Positions 11,962-23,239 of a stretch of 64,000 bases of DNA are shown in pieces. The DNA is from Ryuthela nishihirai (lineage: Eukaryota; Arthropoda; Arachnida; Araneae; Heptathelidae). Each line of letters starts with the position of its first letter. Position 1 is the stretch's first letter. A program made the translations under genes and the position numbers. Below the pieces are notes generated by a model. That model was given only the letters and a program-made list of their open reading frames with translations. It was not told the origin of the DNA and made no database searches. The stretch covers positions 23,043,404-23,107,403 of the forward strand of contig JAWZYU010000034.1 in NCBI GenBank assembly GCA_038380435.1, written 5' to 3'.

Positions 11962-12456
11962 ATATATGTTTTATTTTATACTATAGTTTTATCTATCTAT
12001 ACAAGGGGTACGCCAGTTACATACACATTTCCAGGGGGTACGTGAAGCATAAATGTTTGAGAACCACTGATATATATGTTTTATTATATTCCCATTGTTA
12101 TAATATAACTATAGTTTTATCTATCTATACATCGAGTACGCCAGTTACACACACATTTCCAGGGGGTACGTGAAGCATAAAAGGTTGAGAACCACTGATA
12201 TATATATGTTTTATTATATTCCCATTGTTATACTCTGACTATAGTTTTATCTATCTACACAAGGGGTACACCAGTTACATACACATTTCCAGGGGGTACG
12301 TGAAACGTAAAAGGTTGAGAAGCACTGATATATACGTTTTATTTTATTCTCATTCTTATACTATAACTATAGTTTTATCTATCTATACAAGGGGTACGCC
12401 AGTTACATACACATTTCCAGGGGGTACGTGAAGCATAAAAGGTTGAGAACCACTGG
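11962..12456. repeat. tandem array, 128-130 bp unit, about four copies
   Basis: The marker CCAGGGGGTACGTGAA recurs at about 12031, 12159, 12289 and 12417. Each unit ends AAAGGTTGAGAACCACTG, a hAT-like terminus in inverted orientation. The array therefore looks like repeated ends of one transposon. It directly abuts the 5' end of LINE copy A and the resumed older SINE. Confidence 0.8.
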
Positions 12457-12462
12457 TTTAGA

Positions 12463-12640
12463 TGATCTTGACGGGAGGCTTCGATCCGTCTCTTTAGAGT
12501 GGATACACTTCCCCCAACCTACGCTAAAAACCTTGGGGTGTCCTTGTGACATCATCATTTAGTTCGTTGTGTTTTGGGCCTCTGGTTTACGTTTGAGCTT
12601 TACCAACAGAAATGCAGCTCGGAGATGAAATAAAAAAAAA
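12463..12640 (+). mobile_element. SINE-A 3' half, resumption of interrupted copy
   Basis: GATCTTGACGGGAGGCTTCG through to a GGAGATGAAAT-like tail matches the 3' half that the SINE at 8093-8265 lacks. It is interrupted by about 4.2 kb of later insertions. Confidence 0.6.
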
Positions 12641-12973
12641 AACGCATTTCAGAAGTTTCAAGTTTAGGTTGCTACAACGGATTTTATTGTGTACAATCTA
12701 TTTCTTAGTCTTAACAGAAGTGAATATATTGCAGCTTTACCAAAACGTATTAAATTTATTTTCTGAATCTAGAAAAAATACGTTTATTAAATATTTTCAC
12801 TGCTTACAAAAAAAGATACTGAAGTTTTCACCACTTTACTGCACCGCCTTCCCGGTTATCCATTTTTCATAACTCCTAATCAGAAACAACAACAAGGAAG
12901 GCTAAGGGATAGCGTTCCCAAGGGAAAACGAACTAGATGAATTTCAATGAACAGCTGGGGATCAACTGAAAAT
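12641..12973. other. unassigned intron sequence
   Basis: AT-rich, with no recognisable feature. Confidence 0.35.
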
Positions 12974-13348
12974 GGGTTGGGGTGTTTTACCTCTCAGTGG
13001 CACTTTTTTTGCACACAACGGAGTAAATGGCCAGGTCACCTCGAGGGCTCACAGAAAGTTGGGGGACGGGGACCCATTGGACAACTGTTGGAAGAGAGAT
13101 GGCAGCCTCCCGTCAAGGCCATCCAACGTTCTTTAAAGTGCAAAGGTGTGATTCTCCCACACACGGCTCGACGTCCCATTCGAAGGACGGCGGGCGCCCT
13201 TTCCAAGCGTATCGATATCCCCTTTCTGAGGAAGGGCACGGTGGCGATTTTGCGAAGATAAAGCTCAACGATGGCCTAGCTGGGACTCGAACATGGGAAC
13301 TGCAGATTATGAGCCTGACGCGCCACCGACTGAGCCATTGCAGCCCCA
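12974..13348 (-). mobile_element. SINE-A, near full length
   Basis: Minus-strand copy from TGTTTTACCTCTCAGTGGC to the tRNA-like head at CGACTGAGCCATTGCAGCC. Imperfect flanking duplication: CAACTGAAA before, CAATTGAAA after. It is moderately diverged. Confidence 0.85.
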
Positions 13349-13794
13349 ATTGAAACTGAATCAGTGTTCAGATGGGTGGGCAGTTCTACATTCTCTTATT
13401 TTTAAACATCTTCACATGATCATCTGTTTAATGTCATCTTTCAGCATTTTTCAAAAAATAAAAAACAGTGCTAATGTGTTCACACTGTCGACTGTCCGTT
13501 TGGTGCTTTTAGAGAAAAATTAAAAATTCTTTCAGGGTTGGGTCAGCATCGATAAAATATAAGGATTCGCACTCTCTGAATCTCCCCATAACTTTAACAG
13601 CCCCCTCTAACGGTGGAAAAATGTTAAAATTGGCCAAATTTAAAACGAATATTATGCTACAATACATTTATACTACAAATTCGAAATTTTATTATTAGAA
13701 TATGATGAAGAGATTTCGCAGAAATTATTTGCCCCCTTACCCCCGGAGGAGGGAACACAACTTTTTTGTTTTAAAAGATAAATACTTTTTCTGT
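13349..13794. other. unassigned intron sequence
   Basis: No exon or transposon end seen. Confidence 0.3.
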
Positions 13795-13998
13795 TGGGTA
13801 ATAAATAATAAATAAATACCCCTCGAGCGGCTGCTTGCCCCACAGCTGTGACAGGAGCCTGTCTTTTATATGCCATTGTAGAGGTCTGTGAGGATGGCAT
13901 CAGCCGAAACACAAACATCCATGCCTTACCCGGGACTCGAACTCAGGATCCCTTTGATCGGTAGCCAAACGCGCTAACCACTCTGCCACGGGAACGGC
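13795..13998 (-). mobile_element. SINE-B copy
   Basis: A second tRNA-derived family. On the minus strand a head with GTGGCAGAGTGGTTAGCGCG and GAGTTCGAGTCCCGGGTAAG is followed by GGCATGGATG and the SINE-B body, ending GAGGGGTATTTATT. It matches the copy at 44253-44700. Confidence 0.8.
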
Positions 13999-14130
13999 TC
14001 TGTTGTATAAGAACCAATAAAGTATCATTATTTACATTTTTCCAATCATTAATTCATTCGAATCTGCACAGCCAGAGGATGAAAAAATGCGAAGTTCACT
14101 ATACTAATCCATCCCCCCCTGCCTCAGGTA

Positions 14131-14484
14131 GGGGCGGGGGTGGCTCAGTCGGTAGCGCGCCAGGCTCGTAATCTGTAGTTCCCAGGTTCGAGTCCCAGCT
14201 GGGTCAGCGTTGAGATTTATCTCCGCAAAACTCCCCACCCTGCCCACGGTCAGTAAGGGACACCGATGGACTTGAAAAGGCCGTCGTCCGTCGGATGGGA
14301 CGTTAAGCCGTTGCCCCGTGTGCGAGAGAGCCATACCCTGTGCACGTTAAAGAACACGCTGGATGGCCTTGACGGGAGGCTACCATCTGTCTCCCAACAG
14401 TTGTTCCAGTGGGTCCCCTCCACCAACCTTCTCCGAGCCCTCGGGTGCATAAAAGTGTCGCTCAGAGGTAAAACAATCCAACCC
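14131..14484 (+). mobile_element. SINE-A, near full length, nested
   Basis: An intact head followed by the body and AAACAATCCAACCC. Both flanks look like pieces of an older SINE-A (CCCCCTGCCTCAGGTA before, GGTGACAAAGCGGACGCCG after), so it appears nested inside one. A tail segment (the TGTGACCTGGCC region) is deleted. Confidence 0.85.
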
Positions 14485-14755
14485 TACTTTAGGTGACAAA
14501 GCGGACGCCGATGGGCATGGAAAGACCGCCGCCCCTCAGATGAGATATAAAGCCTTAGACTCGTGTGCTGAAGTATCATACCCTGTGCACGTTAAAGACC
14601 GCGCTGGATGGCCTTGACGGGAGGAGGCTTCCCTGTTCTCCTAACAGCTTTCCACTGGATACCCTTTTTCGCCAACCTTCTCTCAACCTTCGGGGTCCTT
14701 GTGGCCTAATCGTTTGTGTGCAAAAAAGTGCCACTCAGAAGTAAACCAATTAAGC
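14485..14755 (+). mobile_element. older SINE-A hosting the nested copy
   Basis: The body and 3' end of a diverged SINE-A: GACGCCGATGGGCATGG through to GCCACTCAGAAGTAAACC. Its head lies upstream of the younger copy. Confidence 0.7.
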
Positions 14756-14939
14756 CGAAGACGAAAATCGTCATTCTCTTTCGAATCAACGCCCATGTTC
14801 GCTAGTGGAGATGTGTTGTTGTTCTCCGTAGAAGTTAGTTTTCATGGTATGGATTTAAAGAGGGTTTTAAGTATAAACCTTTTTAAAGGATATTGTCGTG
14901 TCCTTCTAATTGGTTTTATTTTCTGACTTATTGTCATTC

Positions 14940-15022
14940 TATATAAAAAAAAAGTAAATAATTCCCTCAAGCATTTGCTTGCCACAGAGGTCTGACAGGA
15001 GCCTGTCAGACCTCTGTTATGT
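14940..15022. repeat. SINE-B remnant with perfect palindrome
   Basis: A poly-A run and CTCAAGCATTTGCTTGCCAC lead into CAGAGGTCTGACAGG, which is followed at once by its reverse complement. The palindrome is the SINE-B body motif in head-to-head form. Confidence 0.6.
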
Positions 15023-15950
15023 GCGTATTTTCAAAAGTGTCTTAGATGGAAATGTTGCTTATTAGTTATCGTTCGGAGTAACTCTAGCAAATGGTTTTAG
15101 GGCATCTTCGCCTATGTAGCTGCTTGGCACTACCATCGTGCACTATACCGACTATACCCAACTACCATACCTAGAGAGGCAACTCTAGATGGCGTTGGCA
15201 CTACCCTCGGTTGTAGCCAGAGGGATTGGGGTGTTAACCATTGAGAGAGGGAACAGTGAGATGCAGAAAGGCAAAAAGTGAATAACTCACGAACAAAGGA
15301 GTTCACGCTCATTTAGCGCGTCAAAGTGAGGGAACTCTTTCTTGGAAACACTAAAGAAGCAGGATTCGGTTCCATGGTGAACCAGAGTATGTAGTCAGGG
15401 ATACCCTCTCGACAAGTTCTGAAGTCTGTAAAGTGATTTCTGCATGGATAAGGAGCAGACTTCCATCTCGTTAAGTGAATGTCTGTAAAAGCCAGGCAGC
15501 ATTCAAGCTATGTTAAGCTGATGGAAGAAAGTCTCCAAGCACATCAAATTAAACCATTTCATTCAGCGAAGTGTTGAACGCAGCTAAGGCCCACAGAATC
15601 GAGCTCATTCCCAGAGCGTGTGTGTGTGTGAATGTAAAATATATGCAAATAAATGGTGTGTTGCCCTTTACATAGAAAAGTGGCCATTTACTGCTTACAT
15701 CGAAGGCACATTACGTTGAACGCACATCGAAGCACGGCTTTAAGAAACCGCGGATCTACGGATTCACCTCGAATCACAGATGAAGAGGAATTAAAATAAT
15801 TAATGAAAAATGAAAAGAAGATCGGGCGCCCACCAGCACTCCCCGTGCCACTACAGACATTGCATTTTACATTTTTCAGGAATAAAAAAAAACTGTCTAA
15901 ATACATTTAGAAAAATACCTTTTCATCTTACATTTTTTTCTTCTTTCCAG
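15023..15950. other. intron sequence without recognised feature
   Basis: A short GT run lies near 15620. A minus-strand frame overlaps exon 2 upstream sequence but has no support. Confidence 0.35.
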
Positions 15951-16022
15951 AATACCCGTCTCTCGAAGAGGGAGCGCGAGGTGCGTGCATCCATCTACAG
16001 CTATTTGTTCGATGTTCCATCG
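15951..16022 (+). CDS. coding exon 2 (24 codons)
   Basis: A long pyrimidine tract ending TTCTTTCCAG precedes exactly 24 codons in phase 0, and the donor is TCG|GTAAGT, a consensus splice site. The peptide starts NTRLSKREREVRAS and ends YLFDVPS. It is a basic helix followed by an aromatic patch. It joins exon 1 in frame. It does not join exon 3 in frame: exon 3 needs two bases from the preceding exon, whereas this exon ends on a codon boundary. I recognise no domain in 24 residues. Confidence 0.75.
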
Positions 16023-16850
16023 GTAAGTTCAAAGCCTATTTTAACCCACTTCTATTTCAGCAGTGCAGGAAAGACAAAACTGGGGGAACCAAAATGGTCT
16101 GAACAAATCCAATAATATCTAATCGTTAATTTCGATGCGAAATAATGCAGAGTAGTGAATTGGTTGTCATATTTTGGAATAAATCGTAGTACAGACACTG
16201 AGATAGCTTCTTATTAAACCTTAACCTTCTGACACACTCGGAGCAAACCTCAGCCCCTCAAGTGTGCAATGAAAACTTAAAGAAAAAAATTAAAATATCA
16301 AATAATTTGGAGGAGAAATTTTTCATTAATTGAATGGGAATTTAATAAAACTTTCCTGAGAATTATAATTTATGCTGATTTGCATAAGTTTAGCTAATAT
16401 GTTTTAAAAAGAGTAAAAATGGAACAATATAGTAATGCAAAGCTTCGTGTCAGGTTCTCATAAACTCGAGCACAGCGCTTCAAACATAGAACTAAAAATC
16501 ATTAGTTTCAAGTTTGTAATCCTTAAATAGAGAAATCCTCAAAAATTTCAACTGTCAAACTTATCTTTCACTAAATAATTAACAGCATTTCCACTGGTTG
16601 CATAAATTAAGGAAAACTCAGAAAAATTATGATAAACAAAAAACTATATGAATGATTTTAATGAAAATTGATGGAAACATGAATTACAATGCTATTTTCA
16701 GAATGGTATAAAATATTTTACACTGAAAACATTTTTCGTTAAAAAATAACACAGGAACAGTGTACAGTTACAATAATATCTGAATTCAGCCCCCCAAAAT
16801 TAGTTAAAAACTTCCTATTTGAACAATGTTATAAAAAATTTTAATTTGTT
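16023..16850. other. AT-rich intron
   Basis: No exon or transposon end recognised. A missing exon between exons 2 and 3 could lie here, but I could not see a convincing acceptor-donor pair. Confidence 0.35.
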
Positions 16851-17046
16851 GTCTAGTGTAGGTAAATTGAGACACTTGCTCAACAGCGCAGCCATTAAAA
16901 GCAACTGAAGCACCACCTGCCTGAGCAATTTTCATTACTTTAGTTTTTTCCGTTTCTAACCAAACCTACCCTACTACTAGTCTCATTAACAGCTCGAAAG
17001 AAATAGACCATCTCATCAGCATCAATTAGCAAAAGGGTTAAATAAA

Positions 17047-17770
17047 TCAGACATATTCTAAATCAGAAATTTTCAGACCTTCAGACCATTTAAGGACAAA
17101 ATCTTTCCCTTGCAGTGAATTTTGCATAACATAATCAATGACCAAACTAGAGAGAAAAGGAGACAAAATGCACCGTTGACGAACACCAGAAGTAATGTTG
17201 AACCAATTGCTACAAGACTTACCAACTCTCACACACGACTCAGTGTTATTATAGAGAGCATTCATAATGTTAACTAACTTGTCTGGTATACCATATGATC
17301 TCACAATCAACCACAAATTATGACGATCAACAGAGTCGAAAGCCTTTTTGAAATCAACAAAGCTAGCAACCAAAGGTTTCTGAAACTCGAAACATTTCTC
17401 AAGAATCTGCCTAAGTGAAAATATCTGATCCACACATCCCCTACCACTTCTGAATCCACATTGCTCATCACGCAATTGACTGTCAACCAGATTCTTAATT
17501 CTATTAAGCACAATCATGGAAAGAACTTTACCTGGAACAGAGAGTAGGCTAATACCCCTATAGTTATCACAAGAACTGCGATCACCTTTTTTTAAAAATA
17601 AGAATAATAATAGCTCTGGTAAAATCTTTAGGAACCATGCCTTTATCATAAAAGAGATTCAAAATTTCAGTCATCCAAGTGGTAACCAAAACATTCCCAG
17701 CTCTAAGCATTTCCGTAGTAAATTCATCTACCCCTGGAGATTTATGTAGTTTAAGTTTAGTAACAGCCAA
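17047..17770 (-). pseudogene. LINE B reverse transcriptase fragment
   Basis: Carries KKGDRSSCDNYRGISLLSVP, EQCGFRSGRG, then KAFDSVDRHNLW in frame, where copy A is shifted. The TSGVRQ block follows, but the YADD box is lost. A frameshift near 17590 separates the SPGVDEFTTEMLRAG part. No intact product is possible. Confidence 0.85.
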
Positions 17771-18036
17771 AATAACTTCAGATTGTGTTATAGGGCCAAC
17801 ATTAAAGCCAGTAATGCATCTTTAATCATTACAAACAATGGAAGTAGAACTAACCATATTGTTTAGAACATCACTAAAATGCTCAGCCCACCTAGACATG
17901 TTTATTCTTCAATATCTGTATACGTACCCGTTTCTTTCCACACAAAACATTAACTATCTGGTTCAACTCTCTGCTGTTACGCTGTCTAGTTCCTTCCTCT
18001 GCTTTGTAGGACAAGCTATCAAGAAAAAGATTCTTA

Positions 18037-18877
18037 TCAGCTATTGACTGATCTTTTTACAAGTTTATTAAGCTCTTTGCAATGCTTCCTATTAGGACTA
18101 GTAGGGTATTGATTAAGGACATTCCTGCAGTTCTTTCTTTCTGAAATAAGCTCAAGTGCCTTATCACTCAGATAATTTTGCCTCCTCTGCTCCTTTTTTC
18201 CTAAAAGAGTACTGTTAGTTTCCAAAATAGCCCGTTTAAAATGATCCCATTCTTCCTCAACTTCAGTAGTAAGCAAACCATGACTGTCATAATGACTAAG
18301 TAAACCTATCATGGTAAGCTTTGGCTATAACAGGGTCTTTCAGAGCTTCAGTATTAAAGGTAAAATTTTTAACCTTAGCACAATACTTCTTAAGTTTAAG
18401 TTGCAAGACACTTTTAACAAGGTAATGGTCAGAGCCAATTTCAGCTCCCCTATATGCCCTGGTATTTCTAACAGAACTAGCCCATTTGCTGTTAATTAAT
18501 ATATAATCAATCATATTCTTATGCAGCCCATCTGGTTAGACCCATGTGTACTTATGTATGTCACGGTGTTTGTAATATGTGTTAGTTATTCTGAAACCAC
18601 TGAGTTTACTTACCTGTAGGAGACGTTGCCCATTGCCATTGCAGCTACCAATACCAAAAGGGCCAATCACCCCTCCCCAAACGTCAGAGTCAATACCAAC
18701 TTTCGCATTGAAGTCACCTAGAACAAGGGTAATATCTCCTTTTTTGGCAGAATTCAAAATATCCTGAAGTTGTCCATAAAACCTATCCTTCTCATCATCA
18801 TCGGCATCCTCAGTGGGGGCATAACAGCAAATAACATTAGTCTTTAATGCTTGTCTGAAATTTAAGGTGATATCCAA
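18037..18877 (-). pseudogene. LINE B endonuclease fragment
   Basis: The C-terminal two thirds of the endonuclease, with APTEDADDDEKDRFYGQL, GDFNAKVG and GSDHYLVKS, followed by the linker towards the reverse transcriptase. It is interrupted by a stop near 18535, where copy A reads serine. The glutamate-bearing QETRW part is missing. Confidence 0.85.
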
Positions 18878-18880
18878 AAA

Positions 18881-19429
18881 TATGGTTGAGAGAACCGGGT
18901 TCGAATTCCTAGCAAACTAAAAATTTTTCTGTTTTTCTGCAGTCGATGATCTTTCATCATCTCGTACTCCATCAGTCAACATTGACTTGATTATTTCTGA
19001 TGTTATCAGACATTAAGTATCAGGTATCTGCGGAAATAGATATCAGTCATATCGTTTGACCAGTAAAAGACTGACTTTGTTTTCATAACGTAAATACTAT
19101 GGACACACATGATTGAGTTCGAAGTACAATGCACTCCAGAAATAAACTCAAGTCCTCCAATGAACTGCTTCCATTTCATGATTATCAGTAACCTAATATC
19201 TGTGGAATAGTAACAGGCCTTGCTCTAGGAACTGACGGCTGATCTGGTTGTGTACATATGAAGATGTCATGTGTGGCATTAATGGATATTAACATTGCAT
19301 GGGAAAAAATAATGTATTAATGAAATAATGTTAAATAGCATTCCTCTTGTAAAACTAGTAATTAATAATATTAATCGTGTTTAAAAATTTCACGTATTTT
19401 TTGCTCGTCAAAGGTCTTTTTGTCGTCAT
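18881..19429. other. intron sequence
   Basis: No exon or repeat recognised. Confidence 0.3.
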
Positions 19430-20020
19430 GGTCTTGACGAGAGGCATCCATCTGTCTCCTAGTTACAGTTTGTCTCCTTATTACCCTAACTGACTCTGAC
19501 CCTTTGGGGTCTTTGTGATTATGGACACCGGCAGGGGGAAGGGGCCTGCAAAAATTTATCGATTAATTGATTTTTGTTAAATAATATTAGATGTACAAAA
19601 AATTAATGTTTTTCTTTAGAGAAATGTAGATCTTGGTTTTTTTAAGTTTTCTTTTGTTTTCAGAAGAATGAAATTTTATTATTATTAATATGAAAGAACA
19701 TTTTTAACGTGTATTTTTGATGATAAGCTCCTTTTTCCCTCGTTTTGCTTTCGGACATCTTTAGTGGCATTACGATATGATGCATGGTTCCTTATTTGCA
19801 ACTGCACTCATTAATGAATAGCTCGACATCAATATTTCTATCTTGAAATATTAATTTGTTGTTTTGCCCCCCGATGGAAATATTTTGCTCCTCTCTGAAA
19901 CAAATTTGTTTCCTCCCCCCCCTCCCCCCTGCAAACATTTCGGTTGGCGTCCATGTTTGTGACCTGGCAATTTAGCCCATTGTATGCAAAATAAGTGCAA
20001 CACAACCCAGTCCTCTCGAA
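19430..20020 (+). mobile_element. old SINE-A split by repeat R1 copy 2
   Basis: GTCTTGACGAGAGGCATCC to CTTTGGGGTCTTTGTGAT (19430-19520) and GTTTGTGACCTGGCAATTTA to GCAACACAACCCAG (about 19953-20010) look like two parts of one SINE-A 3' end. Between them at 19556-19838 is the second copy of dispersed repeat R1, with C-rich sequence around 19910-19935. Confidence 0.6.
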
Positions 20021-21120
20021 AACAGCCTAAATAGACTTAAATTTAACTTTAGTTGATGCAGATCCAACCATATAGATAACGTTTAGATACCACAAAGCAT
20101 TTCGATAGTACTCAAATCGAAAAGATAAATGTTTTGAAGTAGAGGAATTATAGAAATTCATGGACCATAAAGTTCCTAACCGATATTCCGTACACACATT
20201 TCGAAAATGTTCTAGAAGCGTTTGGAAAAGTAATAGAAAACTCTGATCGTTAGAGATCTTCGTCATCACAAACTGGAGACATCGATAGTTAAATATTCTT
20301 CCCCTTTAACAAACCACTGTGAAAATATACTCCAATGACAACTTCCCTGAACCCCAGTTTATTAAAATTTGGTTTACTGTACTAGAATATGGCAATATTA
20401 AATCAGTCTTTGTATTGCATATATGCATAATCTATTAAACTAAAAGTGTGTGATGTTTTTCTATTTATCGGTATTCAAAGATAGGAGTCAAAAGGACAAA
20501 GGCACAGCAGCGAGACGACAACGGAGTCTTACAGGCGATATCCACTCAGAGCAGCATAGATAATAAGTAAGTTTCAGGTTCAGGGAAACCTCATTCTAAC
20601 GTAGGCTTATAACGTTTGCCTTTTTACCTTTTGGTCCGATTTTTGCATATAAGTACACCCAGGTCTCGCTATGAGAACGTTCGTTACACGAATCTTGACT
20701 TCTCGGAACACGAAGGACCAGTATCGCTACGCGAAAGCCTCATTCAGATATACTTCCCATTTGGCAAGTGGACGAAAAATGCACAGCGAAGTTCTCGACG
20801 CATGTGAACCGTCACGAAGTCAGGCGCGAGCATTTGTTCAGCTGTTTGTTATGCATCAGGCAGAGGATCATGGGAGGGAGTGCCGTATTCGTTCGCGCTT
20901 TCCTTCAAGGCGGTTTAAGCTTGTGCTGTGCGTTCATCTGTTTTCTGCTATTTCTTCATCGTGTCCTCAAAACATAAAGAAAGCTGAAGAAATGTTGGCC
21001 AAGACAGCAACAAATGCCTCATGGACGTTTCGAAATATATTAAAAAAAGGCTTTTTATTAATTATATTAATAAAATTTTTACTAATTAATATAATTAATA
21101 AAAAAAATACGAGGGGCGTT
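20021..21120. other. unassigned stretch with short frames
   Basis: A plus-strand frame of about 156 codons (20671-21138) is arginine-rich and ends in AT-rich sequence. It has no domain I recognise and no good splice context, so I do not call a gene. Confidence 0.3.
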
Positions 21121-21192
21121 CAAAGGGTTCTTGGTTCATAAGGTTATGATTTCCAAAGAAAGTATGAAAGTTCATACTTTCTTTGGAAATTG
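21108..21192. repeat. MITE-like end with 42-bp palindrome
   Basis: TACGAGGGGCGTTCAAAGG recurs at 28158 and resembles a mariner-type terminus. It is followed by a near-perfect palindrome at 21149-21190 (ATTTCCAAAGAAAGTATGAA and its reverse complement). Confidence 0.5.
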
Positions 21193-21216
21193 TTGTTTGG
21201 AAGAGTTCATGAAGCA

Positions 21217-22100
21217 AATATGTTACGGATTCCTCAGAGTTCGCAGAATTGATTTCTGTTCGTAAGGCTCTCGTGGACTTGGCAGCGCGGCCAGACTTTG
21301 AGCGTGTGGTTGACGAGGATCTGCGACAGCTGCACAGAGAGGAACTCCTTACGAATGAGAAACTCGGATCGCTGAGGAGAAAGAAAAGGAAGGCAATGAG
21401 AGGAACGAAACGGGACAGAAAATTCTAAAACGAAAGCTTGAACTGCAAAATGGTTTATGTCTATGATTGAGGAATATGACAATTTTAAACGTGCACTAAA
21501 GGCCAAAATGTTGCTCAAAGAACTAATGGAGCCCTACAAGTTTCTGTATGAAAAAAAAAAGCGGAGGGAAGCAAACTTCAGTCGTTCGAGGAGGACTTTG
21601 AAGAAATGGAACCTGAACCTGTATACTCTGCCAGTTCATTGTCTTCTGTTGATTCGAGTTCGTCTTCACCACAAAATCGATTCCCAAATCCTCCTCCTGC
21701 CTCATCAGTTTCTTCTTGCCGCACAACCTTCAACAAGATGACGATTTTCAAAGCTTTTTCATTTATTAAATTGTGTAATGGTGTTTACGATTTCATTATT
21801 TCGAGGTAATTTAGGATAGGAATGGAAGCTGTGCCGTACATATACGTCTCTTATCCGCATGTTATCGGAAAATCGCCAAAAACTTGAGCAGAAATTTTTC
21901 TCTGACGCATCATAAGACATTTATAAACTGTTACGACAGATAAACCTGCTACAATGAACGGTGATGTATCGTCTTGATGTTCCGTGAACTACAGCGTCAG
22001 AATTACGTCAGCAACTACTTCGAAAAAACTTTACTTAAAAGAAAAAGGAATAAGTTGTGGTAATTAAGAGGGTTTGGACTGTGAAGAAAGACGTAGTTTT
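21217..22100 (+). other. protein-like region of unknown origin, broken
   Basis: Plus-strand frames read charged helical protein: RPDFERVVDEDLRQLHREEL around 21293-21352, then FEEDFEEMEPEPVYSASSLS around 21588-21647 followed by a serine-proline-rich stretch. The frame is interrupted several times. It could be a processed pseudogene or a transposon-borne segment next to the MITE-like end at 21108. I recognise no family. It lies in the interval where the host gene seems to lack an exon, but I see no splice pair giving the needed phase. Confidence 0.3.
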
Positions 22101-22617
22101 AGTCTGTGCAGTATAGTTTAAAAAAGAAACTTTTTTATTTCGTGTGTTCACGGGAGATTAAATAAGTTTATTGTGCTGATTCTGTCAGCGGATTGCAAGA
22201 AAAAGAAGGATGCTTAGGATATTTCGAAATGTGACTGAGAAGGTCATATGTCAGTCGAATAAACAGAGCTGATCTCAACTTTTCTGTAGGAAGAGTTCAT
22301 CGTTATATTTAGCTGTTTAAGAATTGATAAGGTTATTCTCGACAGATTGCAGGTTTGTTCACAAATATGATTGTGCCACTTATCGGCTGATGTAAAAGCC
22401 TTATTTTATGTTTTGTGTGTAGATAGCAATAATAGTAATAAGGTGATAAGTTCTTCTGAAGATTTATTTTCATGCTGATGCAGATTTATGTTGAGTTTAT
22501 ATAAATGTGTTCATTCACACTTTTGTAATAAACTATATTATTTTAGAATTATAATTGTTAAATACTATTTTTTTTTTGAAATCCCAGTTTTCATCCGTTT
22601 GATTCATAACAATATAT

Positions 22618-22621
22618 ATAG
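22618..22621. repeat. target duplication, left (ATAG)
   Basis: ATAG directly precedes the 5' LTR and is repeated directly after the 3' LTR at 26706-26709. This is the 4-bp size expected of Gypsy-type integrases. Confidence 0.85.
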
Positions 22622-23237
22622 TGTTACGACAGAAGGAATCTGGCAACCGAAAGCAAAAAGTTTCAGCCAACGAATAAGAACTTTGGGAGAATTTGGAGAA
22701 GAAGAGTGGAGCGTTAACGGTCGTTGTATTGTAACGGTCGAAGTTTGAAAATGGCCGGTGGGCTGTTCTGAGACAGTGCGCGTTAAGTATCAAGAAGTGA
22801 TGTGTTGTGTATACGCGGAAGGATAAAAGTGGGATCTTTTATCGTTAAGTATCAAGAAGTAACTTGATGTGTTGTGTATACGCGGAAGTATAAAAGTGGG
22901 AACTTTTATGGCTAACTTCGAATGTCTACACGGACTGTCTTTTTGTTCGGCTAGTGTGTGAAAAGTTATTAGCACAGGACGAGAATTGGTTTACGAGTGA
23001 AGATCTTCGGGTGACCTGGTAAATCATGTAAAAGGTAGTATTTAGTAAAATACACAGAGCTGATGTGTGCTCATGCAGGAAGATTGATGACTTGTGCATG
23101 TTAATAGTTGATTTGTTAATAAGATACTTCATCCATATTTCCTTTGTAACAATTTACCTTGTATTGAATTTGGTTTTGAAATATAGCTTTTAATACTCAC
23201 GCTCAGTGGCTATCCATTTTTTTTGTGATCCGCAACA
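22622..23237 (+). repeat. 5' LTR
   Basis: Begins TGTTACGACAGAAGG and ends GTGATCCGCAACA. It contains an internal duplication of about 60 bp (GTTAAGTATCAAGAAGT... twice, near 22782-22905), present in both LTRs. Confidence 0.92.
22886..22900 (+). promoter_or_regulatory. LTR TATA box
   Basis: TATAAAAG at 22889-22896 in the second of two internal LTR repeats. The first repeat has GATAAAAG at the same place. Transcription would start about 25-30 bp downstream, inside the LTR, as expected for a retroelement. Confidence 0.6.
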
Positions 23238-23239
23238 TT

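Larger units (their letters stand above)
16851..18880 (-). mobile_element. LINE copy B, truncated at both ends
   Basis: Same family as copy A, minus strand. The 5' side breaks off inside the endonuclease at about 18880, and the 3' side breaks off after the palm at about 16851. Much of 18060-18880 is nearly identical to 10160-10940 in copy A, so both are fairly young. The catalytic YADD region is degraded to ISDLEYV with a stop nearby. Confidence 0.88.

Noticed and set aside
12001..12456. CRISPR-like array
   Set aside because: The units are 128-130 bp, contiguous with no spacers, and end in transposon-type termini in a eukaryotic genome.
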